Shown: positions 1 to 11,600 of the stretch, one piece after another
Position numbering within the stretch: position 1 is the first letter of the stretch
Layout of the letters: every line of letters starts with the position of its first letter
Source of the DNA: Clytia hemisphaerica
Taxonomy: Eukaryota; Cnidaria; Hydrozoa; Leptothecata; Clytiidae
Reading direction: 5' to 3'
Assembly: GCA_902728285.1 (NCBI GenBank)
Contig: CACVBU010000603.1
Span: forward strand, 1,462,066-1,526,065
Length of the DNA: 64,000 nucleotides
The notes under the pieces: model-generated
What the model was told of the DNA's origin: nothing
Databases searched by the model: none
What the model saw: the letters and a program-made list of their open reading frames with translations, nothing else
Position numbers and translations under genes: made by a program

Positions 1-1
1 A

Positions 2-1450
2 GAGTGCGAGTATGAACCTGGGGAGGTCATTTCTGCTACATTCTTAACCCCAAAAAGTGATGGGGGACATCGGTTTATTCTGAACCTTAAGAGGTTAAAT
101 TTCTCAATTGAAAAGAGGAAATGTAAAATGCATACATTATCATCAATACTGTTAATGGTTAATGATAAGACCAAACATGTACATGTCAAAATTAGACATT
201 AAAGATGCATACTACAGTATATCAATTCAAAATCAACATCAGAAATACCTAAAGTTGAAGAATAATAACAAATTATTCAAGTATACAGTTCTACCTAATG
301 GATATACCGAAGGGCCACGTAAGTTTACAAAGGTGATGAAACTACCTTTAGCAACATTGCGTAAGGAAAAGATTACCATCGCAGATTACATTGATGACTT
401 GATAACTATGAATAAAAGCTTTAACCAATGTCTATTAAATTTTGATCGAATAGTTACACTCTTAGATGAACTGGGATTTGTCATCCACCCAGAAAAGTCA
501 GTATTTGTCCCGACTACGTTGCTAGAATTTCTTGGACATATCATTGATAGTGAGTCAATGACAGTGTCACTAACCAAAGATAAGAAAGAAAAGATCAAGG
601 TTTTCTGTGATTACTTACTTCAACAGGGGGAGGTCACAATAAGAGAAGTGGCTAGGCTTCTTGGTTTTTTTGCCAGGAGTTTTCTTGTTGTTCCTTGTGG
701 AAGATTACATTATAGGAAGATAGAGCGTTTTAAAACTAGAGCCTTAAAAGAAAACTATGGAAGATTTGATGAAAAAGTAGTAATACCAGTAGATGTCTGT
801 GTTGATATTGAATGGTGGAGAGACAACATTATGAATAGTTATGCACCAATTCACAGGGGAAACCCAGATTTCACGATGACATCAGATGCTTCATCTATGG
901 GATGGGGTGCATTTGATAATGGAATATCGACAGGGGGCAATTTTCAGAAGAAGAGCAGGAAGAACACATTAATGTTCTAGAGTTAAAAGCAGCCTTGTTT
1001 GCTCTTCAATCACTGTGCCCTGGTACCAAAGATGTTCATCTCTTACTAAAAGTTGATAATACATCAGCAGTGGGAAGTGTGAAATCCATTAAAATGGATG
1101 AAGTAACACAATATATTTGAGATTGGGCACTCAATCGAAATAATTGGTTAACCTCTGCGCACATTCCAGGTATCTTGAATGTTGAAGCAGATCGAGAGTC
1201 CAGGGAGTGTGCAGAGAGGTCTGAAGGCAGCTTAATCCAAAATATTTTGTACAAATCATTAGCGAATTGGAAACCAACAGTTGACCTTTTTGCAAGCAGG
1301 TTGAATAAGCAAGTTCAAAAATTGTTCTCTTATAGACATGACCCTGAATGTATTCTGGTCAATGCTTTTACTGTTAACTGGGGAGGTGAAGTAATTTATG
1401 CATTTCCTCCATTTAACTGCATATCTAAAGTTTTCCAAAAGAATTGGTAA
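2..1450 (+). pseudogene. DIRS-type retrotransposon fragment (RT, RNase H, DAM-like), decayed
   Basis: Reverse transcriptase, RNase H and DAM-like methylase regions of a DIRS retrotransposon are visible in order. RT: the KLDIKDAYYSI block, a YIDDLI catalytic box near 390 and an LGHIID block near 530. RNase H: EWWRDN, then SDASSMGWGAF near 885. A DAM-like block (VDLFASRLN, then YAFPPF) follows at 1270-1420. The copy is dead. The frame shifts near 150-165 and near 940-960, and TGA at 1118-1120 interrupts RNase H. The 5' part runs off the window. The expected tyrosine recombinase is missing, because the DAM region stops at 1450 and LINE sequence follows at once. Family-level assignment is secure; the subfamily is not determinable here. 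Confidence 0.85.
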
Positions 1451-1474
1451 TGCTTTTATGGAGATCATTTATAT

Positions 1475-2139
1475 AAACTAAAAAAAGTAGAGGACCGGGT
1501 ACCGATCCTTGAGGTACTCCATGTTTACATTCTTTATATGTTGATGATTTTTGATTAATTTTAGTGCAGTGTTTTCTATTGTTTAGATAGGATGTCAACA
1601 GACGGTTTGCAGTTCCTCTAATGCCATGATTTGCAAGTTTTTCAAGAAGTATAGAATGTTCTACTGTATCAAATGCCTTCTGCAGGTCAATGAGGACACC
1701 TATGGCAAATTCTCCGTTGTCAAGAGCGTCTCTGATTTCTTCGGTTAATGCTATGATTGCATGATTTGTGCTGTGTTTTTTTTCTGAAATCGAACTGATG
1801 TTTATAGAGGCTTTTTTTACTTTTAAGAAAACGATAAAGTCGGCAATGAATTATTTTTTCAAAAATTTTGTTCAGGTTAGAAAGGAGGGAGATGGGCCTG
1901 TAGTTTCCAGTTAGTAGTTTGGAATCCTTTTTGTGTAGTGGTTTTATAGAAGCAATTTTGAGGCAGTCAGGATATATTCCATTCAGAATAGAAATGTTGA
2001 TTTAATTGGAAATGATCTGGCTTATGGCAGGAGATAAGATTTTTAAAAAATTTGTAGGAATACTGATTGGTCCTGTGCCTTTGCTATCTTTTAGTTTGTG
2101 AATTAATTTGTCTACTTCCTCTTTGTTTGTTTTGTATAA
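1475..2139 (-). pseudogene. LINE (Jockey/CR1-like) reverse transcriptase fragment
   Basis: Read on the minus strand this is the middle of a non-LTR reverse transcriptase. An SKGTGPISIPTNFLK-type block near 2070 is followed by NYRPISLLSNLNKIFEK near 1880, LIDLQKAFDTVEHSILLEKL near 1660 and the HGVPQGSV block near 1510. The pieces lie in more than one frame, with at least one stop near 2000, so it is a relic. The catalytic YxDD region is not present, because the fragment abuts the DIRS remnant near 1460. Its upstream half probably continues at 3351-3556, beyond two insertions. Confidence 0.8.
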
Positions 2140-2486
2140 GGGGGGGGGTTTCAGGGGGTACCCGATTCCGTAATTCCGTCAATTTTTTCTCCAATTTCCG
2201 TCACACCGTCTTAAATTGGACCAAAATTCCGTCACCGAAAATTCCTTTGAAATTCAATATTTTTGTCGAAAATTCCGCAAATTTTGAAAATCTTTTACCA
2301 ATTCCGAAATTCCGCAAATTTTTTTGCTAAATTCTGTTTTTCCGCACTAAAATTGTCTAATTTTCCGTCTCCGTCAGAGAACCCAATTTCCGTAACTCCG
2401 TCTAAATTTTCGCCAAATTCCGCCACTCCGTCCGAAAAAAGGGCCGATTCCGCTCCTCCGCCAACCATGAAACCCCCCCCTATAAG
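2135..2486. mobile_element. Non-autonomous element with G-run termini, CCGTAATT-type internal repeats
   Basis: The unit begins with nine G followed by TTTCA (2140-2153) and ends with TGAAACCCCCCCC (2468-2480), forming short inverted termini. The hexamer TATAAG flanks both sides (2135-2140 and 2481-2486), a likely target duplication, although the last G of the left copy overlaps the G-run. The interior is a run of short direct words such as ATTCCGTAATTCCGTC in one orientation. No open reading frame of interest is present. The plan matches the other G-run elements of this window. Confidence 0.6.
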
Positions 2487-2488
2487 TA

Positions 2489-3350
2489 GGGGAGTCAGCC
2501 AAATTTTCAAACGTAGTCAAAAGAAACAAAAGTAGGCTCATCTGATAGCCCTAAACATAAGAAGAAAAAAAGGGGTCACCTTTGAGAAATGATGAAGTAC
2601 TTCAAAAGATATAAGAAAAATAGATTGTGAAGAACTCACTTTTTTGGTCAAAACACGTCCAACCTCGTCCAACCCGAATCGAAAGTGCCGCGCGCACCAA
2701 AATATTCCCAAATGGGGCGCAGAAGCAGACTACAAAGATTTACGTGGTCTGCTGGCGCGTCGTTAAAAACTTCTCAACCATCATGTTTTAAATAGCAATC
2801 GCTATTGAAGCAATCCATTTGAAGAAAAACAAATGCTACCAACAGAAAGCCCAAGCTTTAAGAATTCTTTTGTTGCCTGCTGATAATGTGAAAAGTTAAA
2901 GAAAAGTATAAAAAATCTTAAAAATCTTCTTTACTTTGATTTTTCTCTGTCACCTTCCGACTAAACCGTGCATCAGCAGACTTCAAAAGAAAGCTTGAAA
3001 CTTTCCGCGTTCAGTAAAAAAAAAATGTGAACCAACGGACCATCTCTTCGATAGCGACGACCGTTTGTTTACATCTCGATCAAAAATTTTTTTGGTGCCG
3101 TGACATTTTCTTTCTCAAGATGGTGACACCTGATGGGGAAATGAATGTAACTTTCGATAGAAAAAAGATATCAAAGTGATTTTTTTTATTCTCTCATCTC
3201 TGATAAATTCTCTACTATTTGGAAAAAAGTTTAGATGCAAAACTCAAAGTATTGGGTAAGTTGTAGGTCAATAAAGTCACTCGAAGACTCTTTTTCCTTT
3301 TTTTCTTTTTTTCGCGCCGAAAATATGCGCGAGTTCGACCTCCCTAATAG
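2489..3350. mobile_element. Candidate insertion flanked by TATAAGTA (hAT-like size of duplication)
   Basis: The 8 bp word TATAAGTA lies immediately on both sides (2481-2488 and 3351-3358). The ends show a weak inverted match (GGGGAGTC on the left, GACCTCCC on the right). The two halves of a minus-strand LINE lie outside. No protein-coding signal is seen inside. An 8 bp duplication is the habit of hAT and P/KDZ elements, but the poor terminal match leaves the class open. Confidence 0.4.
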
Positions 3351-3556
3351 TATAAGTAAAGTCAAGGTAACTAGAGAAGTGCTTTTCTGTGTTTGGTATT
3401 CTTGATTTTGTTTTTGTGGCGATCGAACTGTAATAAGAATTGAATTCTTCTGCTATTTCTTCAGGCTTTTCCAACAATTTGTCTTCTCTTTGAATGACAT
3501 TTATTTGTTGTTCTTTGTTCTGTCTTCCATGTGAGATCTCGTTTATGGCAATTGTT
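3351..3556 (-). pseudogene. LINE fragment: linker between endonuclease and RT
   Basis: The minus strand encodes INEISHGRQNK followed by LLEKPEEIAEEFNSYYSSIA, the usual linker block just before the RT domain of Jockey/CR1-type LINEs. Only this block is present. Its downstream continuation matches the start of the RT fragment ending at 2139, so both are probably one LINE copy separated by the two insertions at 2140-3350. Confidence 0.6.
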
Positions 3557-4334
3557 TATTAAATTAGTTAGTGTATGCCTTACATATTTTCTTCAACAAT
3601 CAACAATTTCACACTACCAGTCACTGCAACTATTTTCAAGAATTTTAAGAAGAAGAAGGATGCACAAGAGGAATTCCTTCCACACGAGGACGATCCGTGT
3701 TTTAGTAATCCGTCGATCCGTTGATCCGTCGCTTCGTCTTTTAGTATATGCCCCTATTCCGGCCAACTTGACATTTGTACTGTGTCACGTTTTTATTGCT
3801 CATTGAAGCAAAGATGTAGGCTTTGAAGTCTCATTTGAATATCTTGGATCACAGGCTAATTGTTATTTGTAAATTAAACAAAGAATGTAGTTTAATTGAA
3901 ATAACAATTACCTGTGATCCAAGTGCCCACCCACCTTCCCTGTCCTTCCATTGTGTCAGACACAGAAACACACATTACATTTTGCTTCAATAATCTTTAA
4001 AGTAGGACGTTTTTACAGGATCGGATCTCACTTGAATTCTTGGATCACATGTAATTGTTATTTCAATTAAACTAACTACATTCTTTGTTTAATATACCGA
4101 AAAACACAAATTTTCAAAATGTAGGTCCAGAACCCGGTTCGACACCTAAAGTCCGAAATGCCCTGCAGCCGTCCGCACGGGAAAGAACGAAAAAGAAAAT
4201 GACTGAGAAAACTAAGATACAATACATAATATTAAATTGTTTCAATTTTTCAAAAATGCAGTTGCGCTAAAAAATCATTTAAAGATTCTCCAAATTTCAT
4301 AAAAGTCTCTGGAAATCTATCAAAACACTTTACA
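3557..4334. repeat. Non-coding stretch with inverted repeats
   Basis: An inverted pair CTTGGATCACAGG (3843-3855) and CCTGTGATCCAAG (3911-3923) encloses an AT-rich loop that can itself pair (ATTGTTATTT with AAATAACAAT). A further inverted copy of the right arm, about 53 bp long, lies at 4039-4092. There are thus three arms of one repeat within 250 bp. I see no coding exon here. Confidence 0.5.
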
Positions 4335-5123
4335 ATTTTTTTTTTTTCTTTGATAAACTTTATGAGCTATGAAATATTTACAACGACTGTGAACAAAAAT
4401 ATCCTAAGAGGATTTCTAAAGCCATTCACAGTCTACACTAGCTACAATTATAAATAATGATGAAATAATATATTATCTATGTTATCTTTTTTAGCTAGGT
4501 GATTTTGCAAGGTTGGTTTGAATATATAATACATACAGCCTTTATGTATAGGTACGTCCAAGGTAAAAACGCAGAAGAAGAAGAAGAAGAAGAAGAAGAA
4601 GAAGAAGAAGAAGAAGAAGAAGAAGAAAAAAAAAATTTAAATCTAAACTAAGTTTTAGTAGTTATGAAAGGCAAGGAGTTACACAGAAAAAAATAAAAAA
4701 AGGGAGACATATTTCAGTCATTATTGCTTTTTAGAGAATGTTTGAGTTTCAATGAAAAAGCAGAACATGAGGATTCCGCATATTTATTGTTCCAAAAGAT
4801 AGGGGCATAATAATCATAGGGTGCAGAGCTTGATTATGATGTATAGTGGAGATATTGTTTTTGGAGTTCTTCCTTTGGATTAGCAGTTTATTTTCAGGAG
4901 ATCTTTTAAATAGGGAATTTAAAGATGATGTTAAGTTTTTGTTTAAAAATTTATGAACGAGTTTACAGAATTCTGAAATATTTCGTGAGAAAGATCTTTC
5001 TGAAATTCTGGGCAGAACATCTTCGAAAAGAAGAGTGCATCTAGCAATGCGTAAGACCACAGAATATATAGAACTGTAAAATATGATCGATGGTAAATTA
5101 CTATCGTTATGTGGCATTCTCAC
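4335..5123 (-). pseudogene. Probable 3' end of a LINE (ORF tail, 3' UTR, poly-A)
   Basis: A 124-codon minus-strand frame (4749-5123) has an EFCKLVHKFLNKNLTSSL-type helical segment, like the C-terminal tails of Jockey/CR1 LINEs. It is followed by a (TTC)n tract, an AT-rich tail and, at 4337-4349, a run of T that reads as poly-A on the minus strand. The layout fits a LINE 3' terminus. The protein match itself is weak and the RT is absent, so this is tentative. Confidence 0.4.
4573..4627. repeat. (GAA)n microsatellite
   Basis: About 17 uninterrupted GAA triplets followed by an A-run, inside the probable LINE 3' region. Confidence 0.95.
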
Positions 5124-5148
5124 AATGAAAAAGGGAAAGGCGTCTCTC

Positions 5149-5345
5149 GGGGGGGGGCGTACGGTTTCACGGTATCCGGGATAGGGCTTTTTTAAACACG
5201 GGATAACGGTATTTATGAAAAAAAACTACGGGATTACGGGATTTCAGATGACCCACGGTGACGGTATTTGTCAGATTTCAATCTCGGGATACGGTATTTT
5301 GAGTAAAAATCTACGGTATTTCGGTGAAAATCATAGAAGAACGGT
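5149..5345 (+). repeat. Left terminal/subterminal repeat array
   Basis: After the G-run and CGTACGG there are about eight copies of degenerate words such as ACGGTATTT, ACGGGATAACGG and ACGGGATTTC, all in one orientation. They are plausible transposase-binding sites. The array fades near 5345 at CCGGGGTACGC, which could also be a degraded right end of a short copy. Confidence 0.6.
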
Positions 5346-5352
5346 ATAGCCG

Positions 5353-5535
5353 GGGTACGCAATTCTCACCACAACCAGAGAGTTAAAGTGTAAACGGGGT
5401 TTTAAATATTCGAATACTTTTTGGGTACAGCCGTTTGCTCCCAGCTTTACGTAATTCTCACCCACACAGAGAAAATTCCCGCACAGCGTAATGTGTAAAC
5501 GGGGCTTTAAATATTTAAATGGAATATTTTTTCGA
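5353..5535 (+). repeat. Imperfect tandem duplication
   Basis: Two degenerate units, each starting ACG(C/T)AATTCTCACC and containing GTGTAAACGGGG(T/C)TTTAAATATT, lie at about 5353-5420 and 5450-5530. They sit directly upstream of the first coding exon and may belong to its promoter region. Confidence 0.5.
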
Positions 5536-5680
5536 ATTCGAATGTTTTCAATTGAATCGAATGTTTTTCTTTGAAAAGTTTTTTTCACACTCGTGCTGCG
5601 TGGGCGATGGAGACGGTTGAAAACTTGAAAAGTCTTTATCGAATAGTATAGTTGCTTGATCTTGATCGAATGAATTGAGC

Positions 5681-8633
5681 ATGTCTTCAATCCAATGCAG
5701 AGGACTTTTCTATAAATTCGGCCAGTCTGGCAAAAATTATCAGGAAAGCATCTTCTTTCGTGTCACAATTCCTGAAGAAGTTCAAAAAGACGTGAAGAAG
5801 TTTAAAGATTACATCAGGTTAGTGTTATTTAGAGTATTTATACACTTTTTTATCTCGTATCTGTTTTATTGCTGATTTTTGTCTTGTATGTGATGTATTT
5901 ATGTAACTGCAAGGTGATGTATGAGATGTTTTGTCTCGAAATCATGATCTTTTAGACATTTGATATTTGAGGTCAACCCTTTGTTTTGTATCTCTCTTCT
6001 TGCTTCCCAGCGATAACCGTAGGGGGCTAGAAGGGGTCGGAAGCCGACGAGGGAAGTCTTATTTTGTTGAAGACTAACATGTCTGGAACCATTGAGTTTA
6101 AATCCCGAAGGGCTATAGCAGAATCTTTAACCTTTCTTAGGGAAGAAAAAGTGAAGCCTTAAAAAATGCGCCGCATTTTTGAGGACGGATTGAATCTAGC
6201 GATACTTTTTTGAAATTTTGGTGGTAAATTTTACTTTCAATCCGGCATTTGTTGAAAAACCAGGCGGGTCGCGCTAGGCTGCGCAACTTTGGTAGGATTT
6301 GTTGGCTTCAAATCCTACCAAAGAGATTGACTTCTAGCCTTCGGCTTCTACTTCATTAGCTGGAACGGTGAAACCCGGGAGGGGGTACTAGGGCTGCGAG
6401 CTGACGAGCTGACTAAAACTGACCCTTATAGAGGGACTGAAATCGAGGAAAAACCGATTTTTCGTGAATTTTGTGACCCTTTTTGGGAATATTTTGCTTG
6501 AATTTTAGGCTTTTCAGGGTCAAGAGATTAGGTTCCGTTGTTTTTACAACCCTTAGGATGACTGAAATTAGATTTTGTGATTTTATGACCCTTAGCGGGA
6601 TTTCGAAGGTCCAAAAAAGGTAACCTTAAGGGTGGCACATACCCGTACCTTTCACTTGCCTAGGTACCCCCCCCCCTTCGGGGCTGGAATGACCCATGAG
6701 TATGAGCCATCCCCCCTGATAGAGCTATACCCCTTTCCCATAACCGTAATATAGGTAATGTCGGAATTCCGGATTTTTTCTCGTTTTCGTTCTACAACGT
6801 TTCTCGAACCGTACGTAAACAAACTCTTTGTTTTTGCAATTGTTTGTACCCAGACCCTTTATCTTTGGAAATTTCAAAGACCCTATTATCTACGTTGCTT
6901 ATCGAAATTTTATTTTTAGCTGCGGCGGCGCTTATCAGAAGGCGGCGCTTGATAGAAAAAGTACGGTATTTAAAGACTTTGTTTTTTTTATAGCACACAT
7001 GGTGGAGTTGAAAAAGCTGCAACCAATGCGGGATTGGAAAAGCCATTCGATATTCGTCTCGCCAGGAGAGATTCTAGTGCATCATGTATGTTTGCGATCA
7101 ACACTAGTGACCAACTCAAACTAGAACTGCCATCAATTATAAATATGACGGATTTTCTTCAAGGTAAAATATAATCTAATAAACTTTATAAACCCTGGAG
7201 AAAGTTTTTCAACCTCGGCCAACCAAAATCTTTGATCGAAGTACTAAGTATTTTGGCTTTGCTAGCCAGCACCTTACCATTTTCATGATCTTAAAGTCAA
7301 TAATATGTTTGGTACTGGCTAATGTGAAAATTGTACTTTTGGGCTACATTAGTTTAAATTAGAAAATTTTCGGTCGCCGTAAAGTTTTACGAACATCCCA
7401 ACTCGAAACTAGCAACTCCCCAACTCCCCAACTCACCAACTAGAACATTACCTAGACTCTATTCTGGACAATGCATTGAAGTTCCAGTAACAATATTTCG
7501 GATGAGCCTATCATATATGATTCAATATCTCCGAGAGAACAAAAAATTATCAAAAATCGTATTATTTTTCTTCTATCAGTTCTTGTGTACGAGAAGAAGG
7601 TTTCATTCTCCCAAAAAACACCAGTTATACAAATTGTAATTGATAACGAGACGCCATCTTCCTCAAGTCCACCAACAAATGAAGTTGATATCGATGAAAA
7701 AGAATTAAAAGAGCTAAGTGATGGTCAGTATCAATCATATTCAACCTTTACTTAGTTATTCAATTCGACGTGATTCTAAGAGTCTTACTTTTTTATAGAT
7801 AATTCTACTGAAAGTCCAGCTTAACACTCTAACCCCAATTTGGGCTTCATGTTTCCAATCGTTAATTTTTTTATCGATTCTACTGTAGAGCTGGTCAAGA
7901 GAAGTGGTTCGACCGTATTTAAAGGTGATGCGAAATCAACCACGAAAAACAAGAAGAACATACTTTGGCCTTGGAAAATTAAGTGTGGTATTTGTAGCAA
8001 AGCTCTAATGTTGCGAGCAGATGCAAACGCTATGGGAAGAGTCAACTACTTTGAAAGACGTAAGTAACCTTTAATTATTTTTCTTCATTAGATTCCCGGT
8101 TATTCGAACCTTCCCCTTGGATTGCTTACTGCCCTTACTCAGCTCAGCAGTTAAAACATAGTCAAAAGACCACAAAGCCTAAATTTCTAGGTAAAACCCC
8201 CCCCCCCCCAAAAAAAAAAAAAAATTGAAAATTAAAATTTAGTAGGAAAAAAGGATTTTCAGTTATTGGAACTTTTTACAACAGTCACGGTGATTTTATA
8301 CGAATAGGATCTTTTTTTGAAAGAGGCTCGGACGACCCAGTAGAAAGTTCTGAAAGAAATTAAAAGTTGGAAATCTTTTGATTTCAATATAGTTCTATAT
8401 CAACATTTATTTTTGCTTCTAATTGTGTAGATCATTATGACGCTTGTATCAAGACGAAACCAAAAGCTACTGTTTCCGTTCGAAAACGTTCAGATTTCTT
8501 TGCGAAACCAAAGTCAAAGAAGCCAAAGACAGCAAAGAAGCCAAAGATATCAAATACTTCAAATACTGACTCGAACCCAAAGGAAGTAATCGAGCTTGAC
8601 GACAATGATGATCTAGACGACAGCTATCTGTAA
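5681..8633 (+). CDS. Short isoform: N-terminal module plus C2HC zinc finger (intron 5 retained)
   Basis: If the donor at 8630 (CT|GTAAGATA) is not used, the frame reads straight into TAA at 8631-8633, followed by AATAAA at 8694. Exons 5681-5817, 6994-7163, 7580-7723, 7889-8059 and 8431-8633 then sum to 825 nt, a complete 274-residue protein. It keeps the finger (CGIC ... HHYDAC), the KKPK-rich basic segment and an acidic tail, but lacks the catalytic core. In Drosophila P elements, retention of an intron makes a truncated repressor; the arrangement here is analogous, but that role is inference. Confidence 0.5.
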
Positions 8634-11600
8634 GATATAATTTTTGCATCACTCCGTGTACTATATATCCTTTATATTTTCTGAATATTTTATAATAAAA
8701 AAGTGTTAGACAAAGAAAGTCTTCAGTTTAAAACTTTGTCGTATTATGACACCCCTGTCTCAATGCCCCGGTGGGACTTTTTCTATCAGTAGGGATAAAA
8801 TATATCAGTATCCCAAGGTCCCAATAGAGAGAAGAAAATCTTTTGTTTACTGCTCAAAAAATCCAGTCATTTAATTTCCGATGAGGAAAATTATTGGTTA
8901 ATTTCCGGGAACAAAGTTTTAGCCTGTTTTTCCAATTGAAGTGGGTCCCGCTGGCTCTGTGACGCTGAGCATCTTTTAGCCAATAGAGTAAGACGGTAAT
9001 ATAGCATTTTATTAAGACGTTGAAGACGTCATTTTTGTAATTAAAGGCAGTTTTATGTTAAAAGTGCCAATGAACCTAAAACAAAAGCTTTATCTTCAAA
9101 CCCCTAAACCGATTTTCTGACTGTGGTCAGAGCCCTCAACTCGATGAGTAAAAACTTTTTAAATTTAACTTAACCATGACAAACGATAGCTCTTGACTCA
9201 ATAAACATAAATATAGTATAATAGCCCTATAATAATAAATTTTTCAGAAGGCCTGACCCGAAAATTGGAGTTGCTTATAACAAAAAATGTGTACAGCACT
9301 GTACAAAAGTCATATGAGGATAAAGTAAACAGCAAAATTCATTCGCGATGTAGTTCTACCACCATTTCTCTTTCCGTAAAAAGTATCGATTTGAATCACT
9401 TAAGTGGATGGACTATACCGTATTAAAGTAATAAACAGTAGTAACAGTATTAGGAAATACACTGGTCCAAATTCGTCAAAAAAATTATCCACTTGAAATG
9501 AAGGACGCATTGAAATAGAGAAATAACTTATGTTTATACTGTTTTAGCGAAAATGATGAATCAGATTGGGATCGGGGAGAATCAGATTGGGATTCAGATG
9601 ATTGTGATGACTTCCCTGACCCTGACCCTGACCCAGACGACATGGATACTGACCCCAATGACCCGTTTGCTGAAACCGAGTCAGATCAACAACGTATTGA
9701 AGATTATCTCGAAAGTAACCATTTGGATGAAACCTGCTTTGAAAAGTGGCGTATTCTAGGATGTGGATTTGAACAGATGGATTGGGTTGCTGTTCAACTG
9801 GATAAACTTATCAGAGAAGGAAAAATCTCAAAGAACCATATATTCTACAAGTACGTGTCAGATATTGTCAAAATGTTCATCGACCCTAAACACTCTTTTG
9901 ATGATGATGTCGTTGAATTTTTCTCGACTATTATGTACCTAGGAGGAAAGAAAACTTTCAATTTCGTCCGTGGACCCATGTTTTATGGACAGGGGAGAAT
10001 GCCAAATGCAAGCCGAGATTTTAATAATTTGCGCATGAATCTTGGAGGTCCTTCAGAATCGTTATGTCTAAAGGAAAATGCTGCTTTCACCACAAAATCT
10101 GGCGTTATAAAGTCACTGAATCAAATACATCTGGTAACTTTATGTGAAGAGTCAACTGAGAAGCCTGAACCTTTGGTTTCTAATGATAAACTTTTAGTTT
10201 TCCCTTGCACCTACAGTAATGACGGTACGGCTCTAAAACCGGCAGTAGAATTTGATCCGGTATCAAAAACTAATGTTGGCTTGACTGTTTCAGTGGACCT
10301 AGATTTCATAAAGGAGAACGACCCACCGGACCCAAAAATGCTTAACGAACTCATCGTGACAGAAGCTGTTGTAGGATCAGTCACCTCAATCGACAACAAA
10401 CTATCGTTACCAATATCAGTAGAGTATACTCCTAAATCTGGAAAAACAGGGGAAAAATTAAAGGAGATGTTTGAAAAACATATTAAAGCAATCCAACTAT
10501 GTAAAGCTTGCGTAGAATATTCGAAAGCAACTGACCAAATTATTGACCCGAACAGTATTTGTGATTCTTATTGTGATGATTGCTATAAGAACAGAGAACT
10601 TTGCCCCTCATGCATCGACAATGGCCAAGTAAGCATATATCCAGCGGTTAGAATATGCAAAGCGTGTATCTCAGAGAACCGACAATGTGTCAAAAGAGCT
10701 GTCTTCGTATTAACAACTGATTGCGAAGAAGGCAATAAACAGATGTTTCTTTTAATAAAAAATGCCTTAGAGAAAATGACTATCGACCCTGATTTAGCAT
10801 TGATGGTGCCACTCCCAGACACTCCACATCTGGGTAAAAGTTTTAAAGCATCTTTCAGTAATTGGATTCTAAAACTTTTTAACGAAAGAACATGTTTGGG
10901 GTTTTTACATACCTTACGAAATAAATCGAGTAAAGAGGAAATGGAAATCATGAGAAAACTGCTACCCAAAAATGATTATGTCAGGAACAAGGATCGTCAA
11001 GATCCAATAGCAGTTCTTAAACTTTCAGAACCAAAACTTGTTGACCATCTCTCAAACATCGGTTATGTCGCTCACACCATAATCCCTGAAACCACTAAGT
11101 TTACACAAAAAAACAAAGTGGGTATGTATCCAAGTCCTCTAGATGTATGTTTGGGTCCTTATGGTTTTCTTTACATCCTCAGTCATGATCAATTAAAGCA
11201 ATCTGTGAATATTTATAAGGTTCAGCTACATAACCCTGTCGAGAAGATTGAACTGATAAAGTCGGTAAACGCAGAAAACATATTCTTCAAAGACAACCGC
11301 TTGTATTATTTCAAACCTAGGGGAAAGATATGTTTTATCCCTACCAAAACTAAGGACCACACAAAACTTCGCTCAAAAAAAGAAATCTTAAATTATGCCG
11401 CAACGTTTGGTTTAAAACTGACCAATGAGAAAACACTATCACAGTTGAAATCTGAAGTCACTCAGTATGTAAACCTCAAGAAAATCGAGTATCAGTCCAA
11501 TGGATTTTCAGAATTGGTTGTAAATGTTTCTGGAGAGCCATCGTTTGATGCCTTGTACTTTACTGACGATGATTCACTAACAATCTATGCTTGCAGCGAT

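Noticed and set aside
2067..2510. Open frames through the G-run element at 2.1 kb
   Set aside because: Low-complexity translations of the CCGTAATT repeat, not genes.
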